Notes: generated by a model not told the origin, from the letters alone. Shown: positions 51,498 through 61,186, numbered from the stretch's first letter. The stretch: DNA of 64,000 bases from Woeseiaceae bacterium (GCA_021773075.1 JAJFKT010000033.1:99162-163161), one strand, 5' to 3'. Made by a program: numbers and translations.

Positions 51498-52865
51498 TTG
51501 GGTTTAAGCATCATTATTCTAGCGGCAGGACAAGGTATGCGCATGCGTTCCGAGCGGCCGAAGGTCCTCCAGCCACTGGCCGGAAAGCCTTTGCTGGCAC
51601 ACGTTCTGGCCTCTGCAGCCGAATTGCAGGCGGACGACGTTTGCGTGGTATACGGCCATGGCGGCGAGACGGTTCAGGCGACTTTCCCGGACCCAAAAAT
51701 CCGCTGGGCGCTACAAACCGAACAGCTGGGCACCGGCCACGCCGTGCAGCAGGCCGCACCGGAAACACCCGGCGAAAACCGGGTGCTTATTCTGGCCGGC
51801 GACGTGCCCCTACTAACAGCAGCGACTCTGCGATTCTTATTAAGCGAAACACCGGGCGAGGACATGTCCGTGCTGACTGTCGAAATGGACGACCCAACCG
51901 GCTACGGACGCATCGTTCGCGAAGGCGGCAGCGTCACGAGCATTGTTGAGCAAAAAGACGCGAGTGATGAGGAAAAGTCCATTCGCGAAATTAACACGGG
52001 TGTCATTCTTTGCCCGGGCGACAAACTCCAGCGATGGCTGCGGGCGTTGGGTAATGACAACGCACAAGGCGAGTATTATCTGACCGACGTCATTGCGATG
52101 GCGGTGGCCGACAAGGTGACCGTGCATGGTGTCAAAGCAAACACGGCAGAAGAGGTGATGGGTATTAACGACAAGAAACAGTTGGCCGAAGCCGAGCGGG
52201 CTTTGCAGGCAAGACTAGTCGATGAGCTAATGCAGGACGGCGTTGGTTTTTCCGATCCGGCGCGTGTCGATATTCGCGGTACGCTGAAATGTGGCAAGGA
52301 TGTCTTCATCGATATCAACGCGGTGTTCGAAGGCGATGTCGAGCTCGGTGACGGAACGCAGATCGAATCGAACAACCTGATCCGGGATAGCAAACTTGGT
52401 GCGGGAACCGTCGTGCATTCCAACTGCCACATTGAAGGTGCAACAACAGGCGAACATTGTGAACTAGGACCATTCGCGAGGTTGCGCCCCGGAGCTGACC
52501 TGGCCGACAAGGTAAAGATCGGAAATTTCGTGGAAGTTAAAAAGAGCACGATTGCTGATGGCAGCAAAGTGAATCACCTGACTTATATCGGTGATGCCGA
52601 AATTGGCACGGACGTAAATGTCGGTGCCGGGACCATCACCTGCAATTACGATGGTGCAAACAAACACAAGACAACGATCGGTGACGGCGCATTCATCGGC
52701 TCGGGTGTTGAGTTGGTTGCGCCGGTTGAGATTGGTGCTGGCGCAACGATCGGTGCTGGCTCAACTATTACGAGTGCGGCACCGGACGACAGCTTGACGC
52801 TCGAAAGAGCAAAGCAAAAAAGTATCGACGGATGGATCCGACCAGAAAAAAAGGAAAAGACATAG
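51498..52865 (+). CDS. glmU: Bifunctional UDP-GlcNAc pyrophosphorylase / GlcN-1-P acetyltransferase
   Basis: A 455-residue enzyme making UDP-N-acetylglucosamine for peptidoglycan and LPS. The N-terminal uridylyltransferase has LAAGQGMRMRSERPKVLQPL (the usual Gly-Thr-Arg-Met reads Gly-Met-Arg-Met) and the C-terminal half is a left-handed beta-helix acetyltransferase with GAGTITCNYDGANKHKT. TTG at 51498 is taken as the start because AGGAG lies eight bases before it; a GTG at 51489 would overlap that site. glmS follows with no gap. Confidence 0.96.
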   Translation: MGLSIIILAAGQGMRMRSERPKVLQPLAGKPLLAHVLASAAELQADDVCVVYGHGGETVQATFPDPKIRWALQTEQLGTGHAVQQAAPETPGENRVLILAGDVPLLTAATLRFLLSETPGEDMSVLTVEMDDPTGYGRIVREGGSVTSIVEQKDASDEEKSIREINTGVILCPGDKLQRWLRALGNDNAQGEYYLTDVIAMAVADKVTVHGVKANTAEEVMGINDKKQLAEAERALQARLVDELMQDGVGFSDPARVDIRGTLKCGKDVFIDINAVFEGDVELGDGTQIESNNLIRDSKLGAGTVVHSNCHIEGATTGEHCELGPFARLRPGADLADKVKIGNFVEVKKSTIADGSKVNHLTYIGDAEIGTDVNVGAGTITCNYDGANKHKTTIGDGAFIGSGVELVAPVEIGAGATIGAGSTITSAAPDDSLTLERAKQKSIDGWIRPEKKEKT

Positions 52866-54698
52866 ATGTGCGGAATTGTAGGTGCAGTAGCTGATCGCGA
52901 TATCGTTCCAGTTCTTGTAGAAGGACTTCGTCGTCTCGAGTACCGAGGCTATGATTCTGCAGGTGTGGCTGTTATCGACGACAACAATTCGCTCGGCCTG
53001 CGTCGCACCGTTGGTAAGGTCGTGGAGCTGGAAGAAAAGCTCGCGGCCGATCCATTGCAGGGCATGATCGGCGTAGCGCACACGCGCTGGGCAACGCATG
53101 GTGGTGTAACAGAAGCAAATGCCCATCCGCATCTGTCCGGCGGGCGTGTCGCTGTTATTCACAATGGCATCATCGAAAACTTTCAGCCCATCAAGGACGA
53201 AATGCTGGAAAAAGGTTATGACTTTGATTCGGAAACAGACACCGAGGTCGCCGCGCATCTTGTTCATTACTACCTGAAGCAAGGATTGGATCTTGTTGAA
53301 GCCGTCGGCAAGGCCGTCGAGCGCTTTGAAGGCGCGTATGCGCTTTTGGTTGTGGATGCTGAGGACCCTGATCGAATCGTCGTTAGTCGCGTGGCGAGCC
53401 CGCTGGTTATCGGTCTCGGTGATGGAGAAAATTTCGTAGCCAGCGGCGTGCCTGCTTTACTGCCGGTTACGAAAAAGTTCATCTATCTGGAGCAAGGCGA
53501 TCTTGCAGAAATTCGACGCGACGGCGTAAGCATCGTCGACTCTGATGGCAATTCTGTAACGCGAGAAATTCACGAAACAGAGTGGGACAGCGCGTCCGCC
53601 GAAAAGGCGCCGTACGACCACTTTATGCTGAAAGAAATATTCGACCAGCCAAGCGCCTTGGCCGACACGCTTTATGGCCGTGTTTCAAACCAACGGGTTA
53701 TTCCCGATTCCTTGGGTGCGAAAGCCACGGAGTTGCTTGACCAGGTTGAGAATATTCACATTGTTGCTTGCGGCACCAGCTACAACGCTGGCTGCGTGGG
53801 CAAGTACTGGATCGAGGCGATCGCAGGCATACCGACGCAGGTCGAAATTGCGAGTGAGTATCGCTATCGGCAAGTTGTAGTACCAGCAAAGACATTGTTT
53901 GTGACGCTGTCGCAGTCCGGTGAAACGGCCGATACTTTGGAAGCCTTGCGCATGGCAAAAGAAGCGGGCTACCTGGGCACGCTAACCATTTGTAACAGTG
54001 CGCACAGTTCGATGGTACGTGAGTCAGACCTTGTCATGATGACGCAGGCGGGACCGGAAATCGGTGTTGCGAGTACCAAAGCATTCACGACGCAGTTGCT
54101 GTCGATCCTGCTGGTTACCCTGATGATGGCAAAACATCGTGGATTGTCCGTTGAACGCGAAAGGGAGTTCGTCGCAAACCTGACGCATGCTGCCGCAGCC
54201 TCAGACCTCACATTAAAAATGAGTGACGAACTCAAGGAGTTAGCTAAGGACTTCGCAGACAAACAACACACATTGTTTCTTGGCCGCGGACCGATGTGGC
54301 CGATCGCTATGGAAGGCGCGCTCAAACTAAAAGAGATCTCCTATATTCATGCGGAAGCGTACGCGGCGGGAGAACTTAAGCATGGCCCGTTAGCATTGAT
54401 CGATGATGAAATGCCGGTCGTTGTAGTCGCACCCAATAACGAATTACTCGACAAACTGAAATCCAACATGCAGGTTGTTCGCGCACGCGGTGGCCAACTG
54501 TATGTATTCGCAGATGCCGAGACGGGTATTGAAAGCGAAGAAGGTATGAAGGTCATCAAGATGCCGCACGCGGACAGACTCATTGCGCCGATCGTATACA
54601 CCGTCCCGCTGCAACTACTTGCATATCACGTTGCCGTGCTTAGAGGCACGGACGTGGATCAGCCACGAAATCTGGCGAAGAGCGTTACCGTAGAGTAG
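52866..54698 (+). CDS. glmS: Glutamine-fructose-6-phosphate aminotransferase (isomerizing)
   Basis: A 610-residue enzyme that makes glucosamine-6-phosphate, the first committed step toward UDP-GlcNAc. Cys2 of MCGIVG is the glutaminase nucleophile, followed by two SIS sugar-isomerase domains (ACGTSYNAG; SQSGETADTL) and the C-terminal DVDQPRNLAKSVTVE. That last segment is identical in E. coli and is coded by the DNA that Tn7 recognises. The ATG follows the glmU stop directly. Confidence 0.98.
   Translation: MCGIVGAVADRDIVPVLVEGLRRLEYRGYDSAGVAVIDDNNSLGLRRTVGKVVELEEKLAADPLQGMIGVAHTRWATHGGVTEANAHPHLSGGRVAVIHNGIIENFQPIKDEMLEKGYDFDSETDTEVAAHLVHYYLKQGLDLVEAVGKAVERFEGAYALLVVDAEDPDRIVVSRVASPLVIGLGDGENFVASGVPALLPVTKKFIYLEQGDLAEIRRDGVSIVDSDGNSVTREIHETEWDSASAEKAPYDHFMLKEIFDQPSALADTLYGRVSNQRVIPDSLGAKATELLDQVENIHIVACGTSYNAGCVGKYWIEAIAGIPTQVEIASEYRYRQVVVPAKTLFVTLSQSGETADTLEALRMAKEAGYLGTLTICNSAHSSMVRESDLVMMTQAGPEIGVASTKAFTTQLLSILLVTLMMAKHRGLSVEREREFVANLTHAAAASDLTLKMSDELKELAKDFADKQHTLFLGRGPMWPIAMEGALKLKEISYIHAEAYAAGELKHGPLALIDDEMPVVVVAPNNELLDKLKSNMQVVRARGGQLYVFADAETGIESEEGMKVIKMPHADRLIAPIVYTVPLQLLAYHVAVLRGTDVDQPRNLAKSVTVE
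54663..54698 (+). other. attTn7-like target segment at the glmS 3' end
   Basis: The last 11 codons of glmS code PRNLAKSVTVE, the peptide whose DNA forms the TnsD recognition site of Tn7-family elements; insertion usually occurs about 25 bases past the stop. No Tn7 transposition genes or ends were found here. The downstream 8 kb is accessory in character. Confidence 0.6.
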
Positions 54699-54817
54699 TG
54701 GCGAGGAACGGGATGCTTGATTTCGAGCGTTAAGTAGGCTTTGGAAACGGAAAGAATCGGCCAGTACTTGCCGCTCGCGATCCCAATACTTCATTTTTCG
54801 GCCAACTGTACTTATTG

Positions 54818-56197
54818 TCAGTACATGTTGATCGTTAACCCACTACCATCAAGATCATCATCAATCACGATTCGATGCTCTGACATCTCAGCGACGTTTT
54901 CCTTGATCCATTCTGCGGCCCGTTTTTGTTTGGACGGCGCACAGATAGAGTTGCTGCCGGAGTAACCTAGTCCACGTTCCACACGGTCCTTCCGCATTCC
55001 TCTTTGCTGTAAATGTGTTGCCGAAGTTTCAGCCTCGGCCGGGTCGAGTTTTCGGAAATAGTAGTGGAGTTTGACACCCTTTAGTGCGGGTACAGCCAGG
55101 TCCGCGTACTCGGCCCAGATTTTTTCGTGTGCTTTCTGCTGTGCCTGAAGTGCCTGTTCCGTTTCCATCTTCAGACGGGCAATGTGTTCGCCGGCGTATT
55201 GTCGTAAGCCGTACTTTTCGTGGATTTGCTCGAGTGAATCTACTTCGGGGGCAAACCATTTGATTTGCTTGACCAGCTCCGGATCTTTGTACTCGTCAAG
55301 CAGGTCGAGCTCGTCGTCGGTGTACTCGTCGGAATTGAAGATTTCCTCGATACCATCTTGATCGCAGCGCAAGATGCGATAAGGGCATGACACCTCACCG
55401 AAAAAATTGTACGCGTAGATCGTTGCCGAGGTGAGCCTTCTAAGTTCGTTTAACAGATCTTCGGCCGTCTTGCTGCGGTCTGCGCAGATCGGAAACCACT
55501 CCAATACGACCGGCTCGGGCTCAACGGGCTCTTCTTCTTTCTGTTTCACGCCAAGAAGTGCCGAAAAGAGATCGTCTGCGAAACCACCGCCCGACTTCTC
55601 CCGTTGACTAAATTCGCGAAATCGCTCTGAGACACCCCGTTGGACTGTATCCACCGTTATCGGCTTGGTGAAGTAGCAGTACAGATTCACCTGTGTTTTG
55701 CGTTTGGCCTTCTTCTTCACCGCGCCCGGCTTGATGTACTCGCCGTTCTTAAGGGGAAAATCGGGAAACGCGCGAGTTAAGGCGGCCGGAAGGCTACCAA
55801 CCCACCGGCCCAGCTCAACGAGGACGTCTTCATTCTCTTCGTCGGCCTCCAGATCATGTGATACGGAGATTTTCTTGCCGGCGGGAGTCAAACTGAAGTA
55901 AGTATTCGTTCCATATTCATCACTGTGTCGAGCATAGTAGGCAATCTTCTGGGCACTGCTCAGGAGGGCAGCGGAGAACTCAATCCAATTGGAACCATCA
56001 AAGTCCAGCCTGACAAAGCCAGCCTTGTTCGTGATCGAATGAGCGTGCAGCTCGGCTCGTTCAATGCGACCGATATCTGCCCCACAGAACTTTGCCAATT
56101 GCTTAACCGCAGCGGACAGGTCATCTTTGTCTCGCATGAAAACCTTGCGCGCATCGGCTGGCGCCTTGATGACAATTGATCCCCATTCTTCAGCCAA
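54818..56197 (-). CDS. Unrecognised 459-residue protein
   Basis: I do not recognise this gene. It starts at an ATG close to a weak GGGAG site and codes a soluble protein without signal peptide or membrane helix. The N-terminal 145 residues look like one alpha/beta domain rich in aromatic residues (WIEFSAALLSSAQKIAYYARHSDEYGTNTYF). A Lys-rich linker (KKKAKRKTQ) leads to a second region, an acidic linker (KQKEEEPVEPEPV) to a third, and a helical charged segment (KMETEQALQAQQKAHEKIWAEY) to a C-terminal domain ending INMY. NLYCYFTKP and KLHYYFRKLDP may mark a repeated fold. It is the first gene after glmS, facing it. Confidence 0.7.
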   Translation of the reverse strand: MAEEWGSIVIKAPADARKVFMRDKDDLSAAVKQLAKFCGADIGRIERAELHAHSITNKAGFVRLDFDGSNWIEFSAALLSSAQKIAYYARHSDEYGTNTYFSLTPAGKKISVSHDLEADEENEDVLVELGRWVGSLPAALTRAFPDFPLKNGEYIKPGAVKKKAKRKTQVNLYCYFTKPITVDTVQRGVSERFREFSQREKSGGGFADDLFSALLGVKQKEEEPVEPEPVVLEWFPICADRSKTAEDLLNELRRLTSATIYAYNFFGEVSCPYRILRCDQDGIEEIFNSDEYTDDELDLLDEYKDPELVKQIKWFAPEVDSLEQIHEKYGLRQYAGEHIARLKMETEQALQAQQKAHEKIWAEYADLAVPALKGVKLHYYFRKLDPAEAETSATHLQQRGMRKDRVERGLGYSGSNSICAPSKQKRAAEWIKENVAEMSEHRIVIDDDLDGSGLTINMY

Positions 56198-56294
56198 CTG
56201 AAACTCCCTTGTATCCGCCTTAACGATTATGAATATCTAAATTTGGTGAATTCATCAAATTTCAGCACGCTCACGCGCCGCGTCACCGAATTAA

Positions 56295-56696
56295 CTATTC
56301 GTCCCAAAGCTCTTTTGTCGTTAGGGAAATTCCGGATTTAGTATGTTTGTAGGTAATTCTCGATTCATCCATTTCAACTTTACACGCTAAGGGTTTACCG
56401 CCAAACGATAATACGAAATTGATAAATTCAGGTACCGTAGTTTCAAAGTCGCCGCCAGTTGTTGCGCCGACCGATATTTTTTTCTCGTTAGCTTTTACGT
56501 CGCAACCATCAAACAAAGTTTGAAATGTCGATTCTGATATTGAGTCGGATTCTTCCGTCGCGCATACTTTGGCCACGCTCGATATCAACTCGCTATACGT
56601 TATGGTCCCAGCACCTAGCTTTTTGAACTCATCGGCCAACTCTCTATGATAATCCGGATTTGGGTGTTTAAAGGCTAAGTCTATTTCACATTCCAT
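56295..56696 (-). CDS. Unrecognised 133-residue protein
   Basis: A small acidic soluble protein starting at an ATG with an AGGGACC site upstream. It has three internal cysteines (KVCATEE, DGCDVKA, LACKVEM), a helical first half and a beta-rich second half (ISVGATTGGDFETTVPEFINFVL). No motif or family is recognised. It is upstream of and on the same strand as the 459-residue gene, 97 bases apart, so they might be cotranscribed. The size and acidity would suit an immunity or antitoxin protein, but nothing in the sequence proves that. Confidence 0.6.
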   Translation of the reverse strand: MECEIDLAFKHPNPDYHRELADEFKKLGAGTITYSELISSVAKVCATEESDSISESTFQTLFDGCDVKANEKKISVGATTGGDFETTVPEFINFVLSFGGKPLACKVEMDESRITYKHTKSGISLTTKELWDE

Positions 56697-57345
56697 CGCG
56701 GTCCCTCTTATTGATAGTCGTCGCTAATGTATAGCCTGTCAGGCAGAGATAAAAATCACAAGGAACGAGTCGTGTTTTGTGGCGCCGTTAGGAGGGTTAG
56801 TAGTAACAGGCTGATCGACTAAAGTACGCTGACGCAACGCTGATCGGGGAAGGTCAGAGCAGTAGCGGCGAATTGGGAATCACGGGTCGGAGCATATTCT
56901 CGCTGCACACACCGGGCACGAATGAGTTAGGTCTTAATGCTTATGCAGCCTGCGGATACCGGTTCTACCACGCTCGCTGGAATTTTGCGAAAATCAGATC
57001 CTTCTTTGGCGATTACCCGTGGCTTAACTAACTCGCCATGTGCGCTCATCTTCTCGATTTGATCGTGGTCTGTCCATGTACACTAATCCTCTTGCATTAC
57101 AGTGACCCATTGAACGCCTATGGCAATCCGCGAACAGCGAACAGAAGCTTCGTAGCGCACCGCAATGCGGTCAGGCAGGATTAGATTTCAAACCGTAGCA
57201 AAAGATTGCGGCTGGTTAGAATTGCGGATTGTGTTAACCATGACATCGACAAAACGGACTTGGCCCGCTTATCTTGTTCTGTTTCGACCCTATTCGTGCA
57301 TTGAAGAACACACGAAACACTCTACACAAATGGTCTCTAGAACTC
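56697..57345. other. Non-coding gap with a gene remnant
   Basis: About 650 bases without a convincing gene. The only protein-like stretch is the start-less frame at 56807-57031 described separately. No tRNA, hairpin terminator or repeat was noticed. Confidence 0.5.
56807..57031 (+). pseudogene. Possible 3' remnant of a gene
   Basis: This frame is open for 74 codons between two stops but has no start codon near its beginning. Its product looks protein-like, ending NAYAACGYRFYHARWNFAKI then RSFFGDYPWLN. The aromatic-rich end resembles a real C-terminus. It may be the tail of a lost gene. I cannot name the family, and chance remains possible. Confidence 0.3.
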
Positions 57346-58500
57346 ATGCGAACAATTTTCGGTTCCAACAAGCGTACCTCGTTCATTGCAGTGGCGTTCG
57401 TTCTTGCTATCGCAATCGCTATATATCAGTTGGCCGATCGCCACGTTGGCGCGATCGAGGATAAGACTAATGAAGAGTTGATAGTGCATTTGAGCGACAA
57501 AAACCGCAGCCTAAGACATAAAGCAACTGCGGAAATATTGCAGCGAGGTCTGCGTGATTCTGAAATGTATGAAATTATCTTGCGAAGTTTAACTACTCAA
57601 GATTCGGGTGCCTTTTGTACCGGCGTCAATGTATTGATGGGATTCAAGAAGGCGAATAGCGCCATAATTACGAAAGTACTAGACGCTTCGGATAGCACCG
57701 ATTGGCTCATACGGAGCTGCAGCGCTCGCGCTTTAGGAATCGTCGGGAAAGATAACATTCAAAGTTTCAATCAACTGATGTTGTTGCTGGAGGATGAGAA
57801 CGGGCTCGTCCGAGAAGAAGCGATGGAGTCAATCGTGGGCTATGGTGATCGAGCCAAAGCAGCAATTCCATTGTTTATTGTGAATATGAAATATTGCGTA
57901 CAGAATAATCCCGATGTACCAGAGGATGGCTGCGCGTACTACGGTAAAAAAGCAGTGGAGCTGATAGCCGAAATCGATGCTTTTGACAAAAGCGCTATCG
58001 ATGCACTATTGCAGCAGGTTGTCCGGCCTTCTTTTTTCTCTAACGATCAAACTGCGTCCGAGTCATTGGCTCGAATGGCTAAGGACAATCCAGAAATAGT
58101 GGATGTCGCTGTCGAGCGGTATAAGGCTGAGGGACGATTCGTCAGAGTGTTGTTTGCAATTGGTACAACTGATGCTCTTGATATGGTGTCGCAGGGTCTG
58201 GAGTCATCGTCTGAAACGGTGCGTGTGAATACGGCAGGGACTATCCGCGAAGTTAGTGAAACCCTCACAAACTCCCAGAAGATGTTCGTTATTGCTACGA
58301 TTGAAGAAATCCTACAAAACAATGTAACAACAGGGCACTGGGATGGTGTTACGGGAAACATTGTCAGTATCCTCACACGTATTGATAACGAGAATGCCGT
58401 ATTACGCGAGTATTTGACGTCGCCACTCGTCAATCAATACCATGAAACCCAGGCAAAGAGAGCCCTCGCAAGGCTCGATGCCATTGGATCAGAACCATAG
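57346..58500 (+). CDS. Membrane-anchored HEAT-repeat-like protein
   Basis: A 384-residue protein with a single N-terminal membrane helix (SFIAVAFVLAIAIAIYQLA) followed by helical repeats of 30-40 residues such as KNRSLRHKATAEILQRGLRD, STDWLIRSCSARALGIVGKD and ENGLVREEAMESIVGYGDRA, which have the Arg/Ala/Asp pattern of HEAT repeats. Such solenoids bind other proteins, and no catalytic motif is seen. The ATG at 57346 is chosen because it starts just before the membrane helix; a TTG at 57274 would add 24 residues. The gene is clearly richer in A/T than the housekeeping genes, which suggests transfer. It converges with the next gene. Confidence 0.75.
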   Translation: MRTIFGSNKRTSFIAVAFVLAIAIAIYQLADRHVGAIEDKTNEELIVHLSDKNRSLRHKATAEILQRGLRDSEMYEIILRSLTTQDSGAFCTGVNVLMGFKKANSAIITKVLDASDSTDWLIRSCSARALGIVGKDNIQSFNQLMLLLEDENGLVREEAMESIVGYGDRAKAAIPLFIVNMKYCVQNNPDVPEDGCAYYGKKAVELIAEIDAFDKSAIDALLQQVVRPSFFSNDQTASESLARMAKDNPEIVDVAVERYKAEGRFVRVLFAIGTTDALDMVSQGLESSSETVRVNTAGTIREVSETLTNSQKMFVIATIEEILQNNVTTGHWDGVTGNIVSILTRIDNENAVLREYLTSPLVNQYHETQAKRALARLDAIGSEP

Positions 58501-58512
58501 CGTAAGAACTAG

Positions 58513-58980
58513 CTACCAACTGAATTTCATACCTTGCTGCACAAGGTTCTGAGTTATTGATTCTGCAAGCTCAGTAATGTCTCTTAAGAAGGCTTTGTCA
58601 CACGTCTCCAATACATAGTCATAGTCTTGATAGAGACTAGCAGTATCACTCCCCGTGGCATTTTTTCTTGCCATCAGGAGCGCCATTGAAGTTACATTGT
58701 TGTGCCCGACGCTATTCACGAATTCCATTATCGCGTTGGAGTTTCCGTTCATTGCCGCTTCTAACTTCAATTGAACTCTTTTCGATGACGAATTTCCTTG
58801 GAGATCATAAAAAATTGACAAGAGATAACTGCCATCAGGGTGCCCGGTCCTAATTGCTTCTTTTGCCGTAGATAGAATTGCTATTTGGTACTCGGAACCT
58901 GCCAATAGATCGGAATCACCATTCTCTAGGTGAAATAGTATTTTCGACACTTCCTCGTTGAGCGAGCTAGGATCACCCAT
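58513..58980 (-). CDS. Unrecognised 155-residue helical protein
   Basis: A soluble, mostly helical protein starting at MGDPSSLNEEVSKILFHLE. AGGTG six bases upstream supports the ATG at 58980 over a GTG nine bases earlier. Segments such as HPDGSYLLSIFYDLQG and EAAMNGNSNAIMEFVNSVG recall Sel1/TPR-like helical repeats, but not strongly enough to name. It is convergent with the HEAT-like gene (12 bases apart) and, like it, is A/T-rich. Confidence 0.6.
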   Translation of the reverse strand: MGDPSSLNEEVSKILFHLENGDSDLLAGSEYQIAILSTAKEAIRTGHPDGSYLLSIFYDLQGNSSSKRVQLKLEAAMNGNSNAIMEFVNSVGHNNVTSMALLMARKNATGSDTASLYQDYDYVLETCDKAFLRDITELAESITQNLVQQGMKFSW

Positions 58981-59093
58981 CAAATTCACCTGTAATGTAA
59001 GAAAGAATAAAGCCGTTCGGAACTGGGCGTTCTAACATCTTGATTGCCCTCGGAAGCCTATCTTCACGTTGCCATTAATGTTTCTCACATGAA

Positions 59094-59366
59094 TTACCAA
59101 TTTGTAAAGAAAAACTGCCAGATAAACAAAATAAAAGCTGCGACCCATACGAGCCAAGGCCAACTGCTGCCTACAACTTTCGCGAGTAGACGTGTCAAGT
59201 ACAGCGACAGCCCCAATCCACCAATTACCAAAACCACCATGAATAGAAACCATTCGGCGCTTCCAATACTACCCGCTGCGAACGCGGTTGCTGGGGAGAT
59301 TGCTGTCCCCGCAATTGCCAATCTAGCCCACAAGCTATCTCTCCATATCTTTGGCGACGCTAGCAC
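59094..59366 (-). CDS. Small integral membrane protein
   Basis: A 90-residue protein from a GTG at 59366, with a possible signal or membrane segment (LAIAGTAISPATAFAAG), a helix (WFLFMVVLVIGGLGLSLYL) and a third (WPWLVWVAAFILFIWQFFF) before a short C-terminal end. The frame runs on upstream to 59486, but that part enters the insertion-sequence end and has no protein-like character, so an internal start is preferred. The original start may have been removed by the insertion. No family recognised. Confidence 0.5.
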   Translation of the reverse strand: MLASPKIWRDSLWARLAIAGTAISPATAFAAGSIGSAEWFLFMVVLVIGGLGLSLYLTRLLAKVVGSSWPWLVWVAAFILFIWQFFFTNW

Positions 59367-59459
59367 TAACTTAACAGTACCCGAGCGACTCGTGTGTGCG
59401 CTGGTTTGCAAAATGGACGGGGGCAAAGTGAACTTGGTGGGATGCGAACTGCCGCAATT

Positions 59460-59478
59460 GGCCGAGGCTGTGTGAAAA
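59460..59478 (+). repeat. Left terminal inverted repeat of the IS
   Basis: GGCCGAGGCTGTGTGAAAA, a perfect inverted copy of 61130-61148. Confidence 0.88.
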
Positions 59479-59525
59479 CGTTGCATTGATTATAATGCAA
59501 AGGTCTTACTATCAGGGCCGGATGA

Positions 59526-60963
59526 ATGAAGCGTTTCATTGAAGGTGAGAACCGATCCCAGAGTACGTTATTCCCAGAGAGCCTTGACGATTACATTGCA
59601 CAAGACAATGCGGTTCGGGTAGTTGATGCGTTCGTCGACAAGCTGGATCTGAAGCAGCTGGGTTTTGATCGGGCTGAACCCAGTGCCACCGGACGGCCAG
59701 GCTATCAGCCGGCGACCTTATTGAAGATCTATGTGTACGGTTATCTGAACCGTCTGCAGTCGAGCCGTCGGCTGGAGCGAGAGAGCCATCGCAACGTGGA
59801 GCTGATCTGGCTGACCGGCCGCTTGATGCCGGACTTCAAGACGATCGCCGACTTTCGCAAAGACAACCGCCAAGCGATCCGCCGCGTGTGCGTGGAGTTT
59901 GTCGGTGTGTGCCGGGAGCTGAAGTTGTTCTCTGCCACATTGGTGGCGATTGATGGCAACAAGTTTAAAGCGGTCAACAGCCGCGATAAGAACTTCACCA
60001 AGAAGAGCGTGAAGCGCCGGCTGCAAAAGACACAAGCGAACATTGACCGTTACCTGGCAAAGCTTGATGCGGTGGACAAGGAAGAGCCGGAGATCCGCGA
60101 AGTGACGGCCACGGAGCTTCAACAGAAGATTGCCTCGATGGAGGCGAAGATGGAAGAGCTGAAGCAGCACGAGGCCGAGGTGGAAGCGCATCCGGATAAG
60201 CAAGTCTCATTGACCGATCCCGATGCCCGCTCGATGATGAAGGCCGGCGGTGGCAGCACGGTGAGCTATAACGTACAGACCGCGGTGGACAGTAAACACC
60301 ACCTGATTGCAGCGCATAAAGTGACCAACGCGCCGAGCGACCGCGGCCAACTTTCCTCGATGGCCGATCAAGCCAAGATCGCACTCGATGCCAAGGCACT
60401 CACCGTGATTGCCGATCCCGGATACTACAAAGGTAAAGAGATCGTCGACTGCTCTGACGCCGGTATCACGGCACTGGTGCCGAAGGTGGATACCTCACCG
60501 AGCAAGTCAAAAGGCCGCTATTCGAAGGCCGACTTTTGCTATGACGCAGAACACAACGAATACGTCTGTCCGGCCGGGCAGCGGCTGACGTACCGATTCG
60601 ACAGTGTCGAGAACGGTATGACGCTGTGGGTCTATATGACCTACGAGTGCTCATCATGTCCGTTGCAGTCAAAGTGCACGACGGGCAGTGCCAAGCGGAT
60701 CAAGCGCTGGGAACACGAACATCGACTCGAAATGGCACAAGCTGAACTGAAGAAAAATCGCGGATGCGATGCGACAGCGCAAGCGGCTGGTCGAGCATCC
60801 CTACGGCACCATCAAACACTGGATGGGATCGACACACTTTTTGACGAAACGATTACCCAATGTTCAGGCCGAGATGAGTCTGCATGTGCTTGCCTACAAT
60901 CTCAGGCGAGCGATTAATGTTCTTGGTGTGCCGAAGATCATCGAGCAACTGCAGATGGCCTGA
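59526..60963 (+). pseudogene. IS1182-type transposase, frameshifted
   Basis: A DDE transposase. The first frame (from 59526) has the N-terminal DUF772-like domain (FIEGENRSQSTLFPESLDDY) and the two catalytic Asp regions (LVAIDGNKFKAVN and TVIADPGYYKGKEI), plus a cysteine cluster (CSSCPLQSKC). The last part, with the catalytic Glu in VEHPYGTIKHWMG, lies in another frame (from about 60751 to 60963). Removing one A from the run at 60753-60757 would give a continuous chain (ELKKIADAMRQRKRLVEHP). The shift is +1, so ordinary -1 frameshifting cannot repair it. The copy is probably inactive unless the base is a sequencing error. Confidence 0.88.
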
Positions 60964-61129
60964 AGGTGGCCACTTTTTGATTGACGGTGCGTCAGATCGC
61001 ACTGAAGCGACGAGCTTTTTTAACGGAAACGGCGCTGAGAATTTAAACGCCGTTGCGACGACCTCGTTCAGCGAAACGAAAATACACGATGTTTTTCAGA
61101 AAACATCGCTTTGGACAATTACGACGATC

Positions 61130-61148
61130 TTTTCACACAGCCTCGGCC
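61130..61148 (-). repeat. Right terminal inverted repeat of the IS
   Basis: The inverted partner of 59460-59478, 19 of 19 bases. Confidence 0.88.
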
Positions 61149-61186
61149 GTAAGGCGACGGTCGCCCCGGTTGAGCTGTAATTTTCG

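Larger units (their letters stand above)
59460..61148 (+). mobile_element. IS1182-family insertion sequence
   Basis: A 1689-base element bounded by perfect 19-base inverted repeats (GGCCGAGGCTGTGTGAAAA at 59460-59478 and its complement at 61130-61148). It contains one transposase gene split by a one-base shift. The outer GGCC of both ends is itself a palindrome and could instead be a 4-base target copy, which would leave 15-base repeats (59464-61144). Confidence 0.88.
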
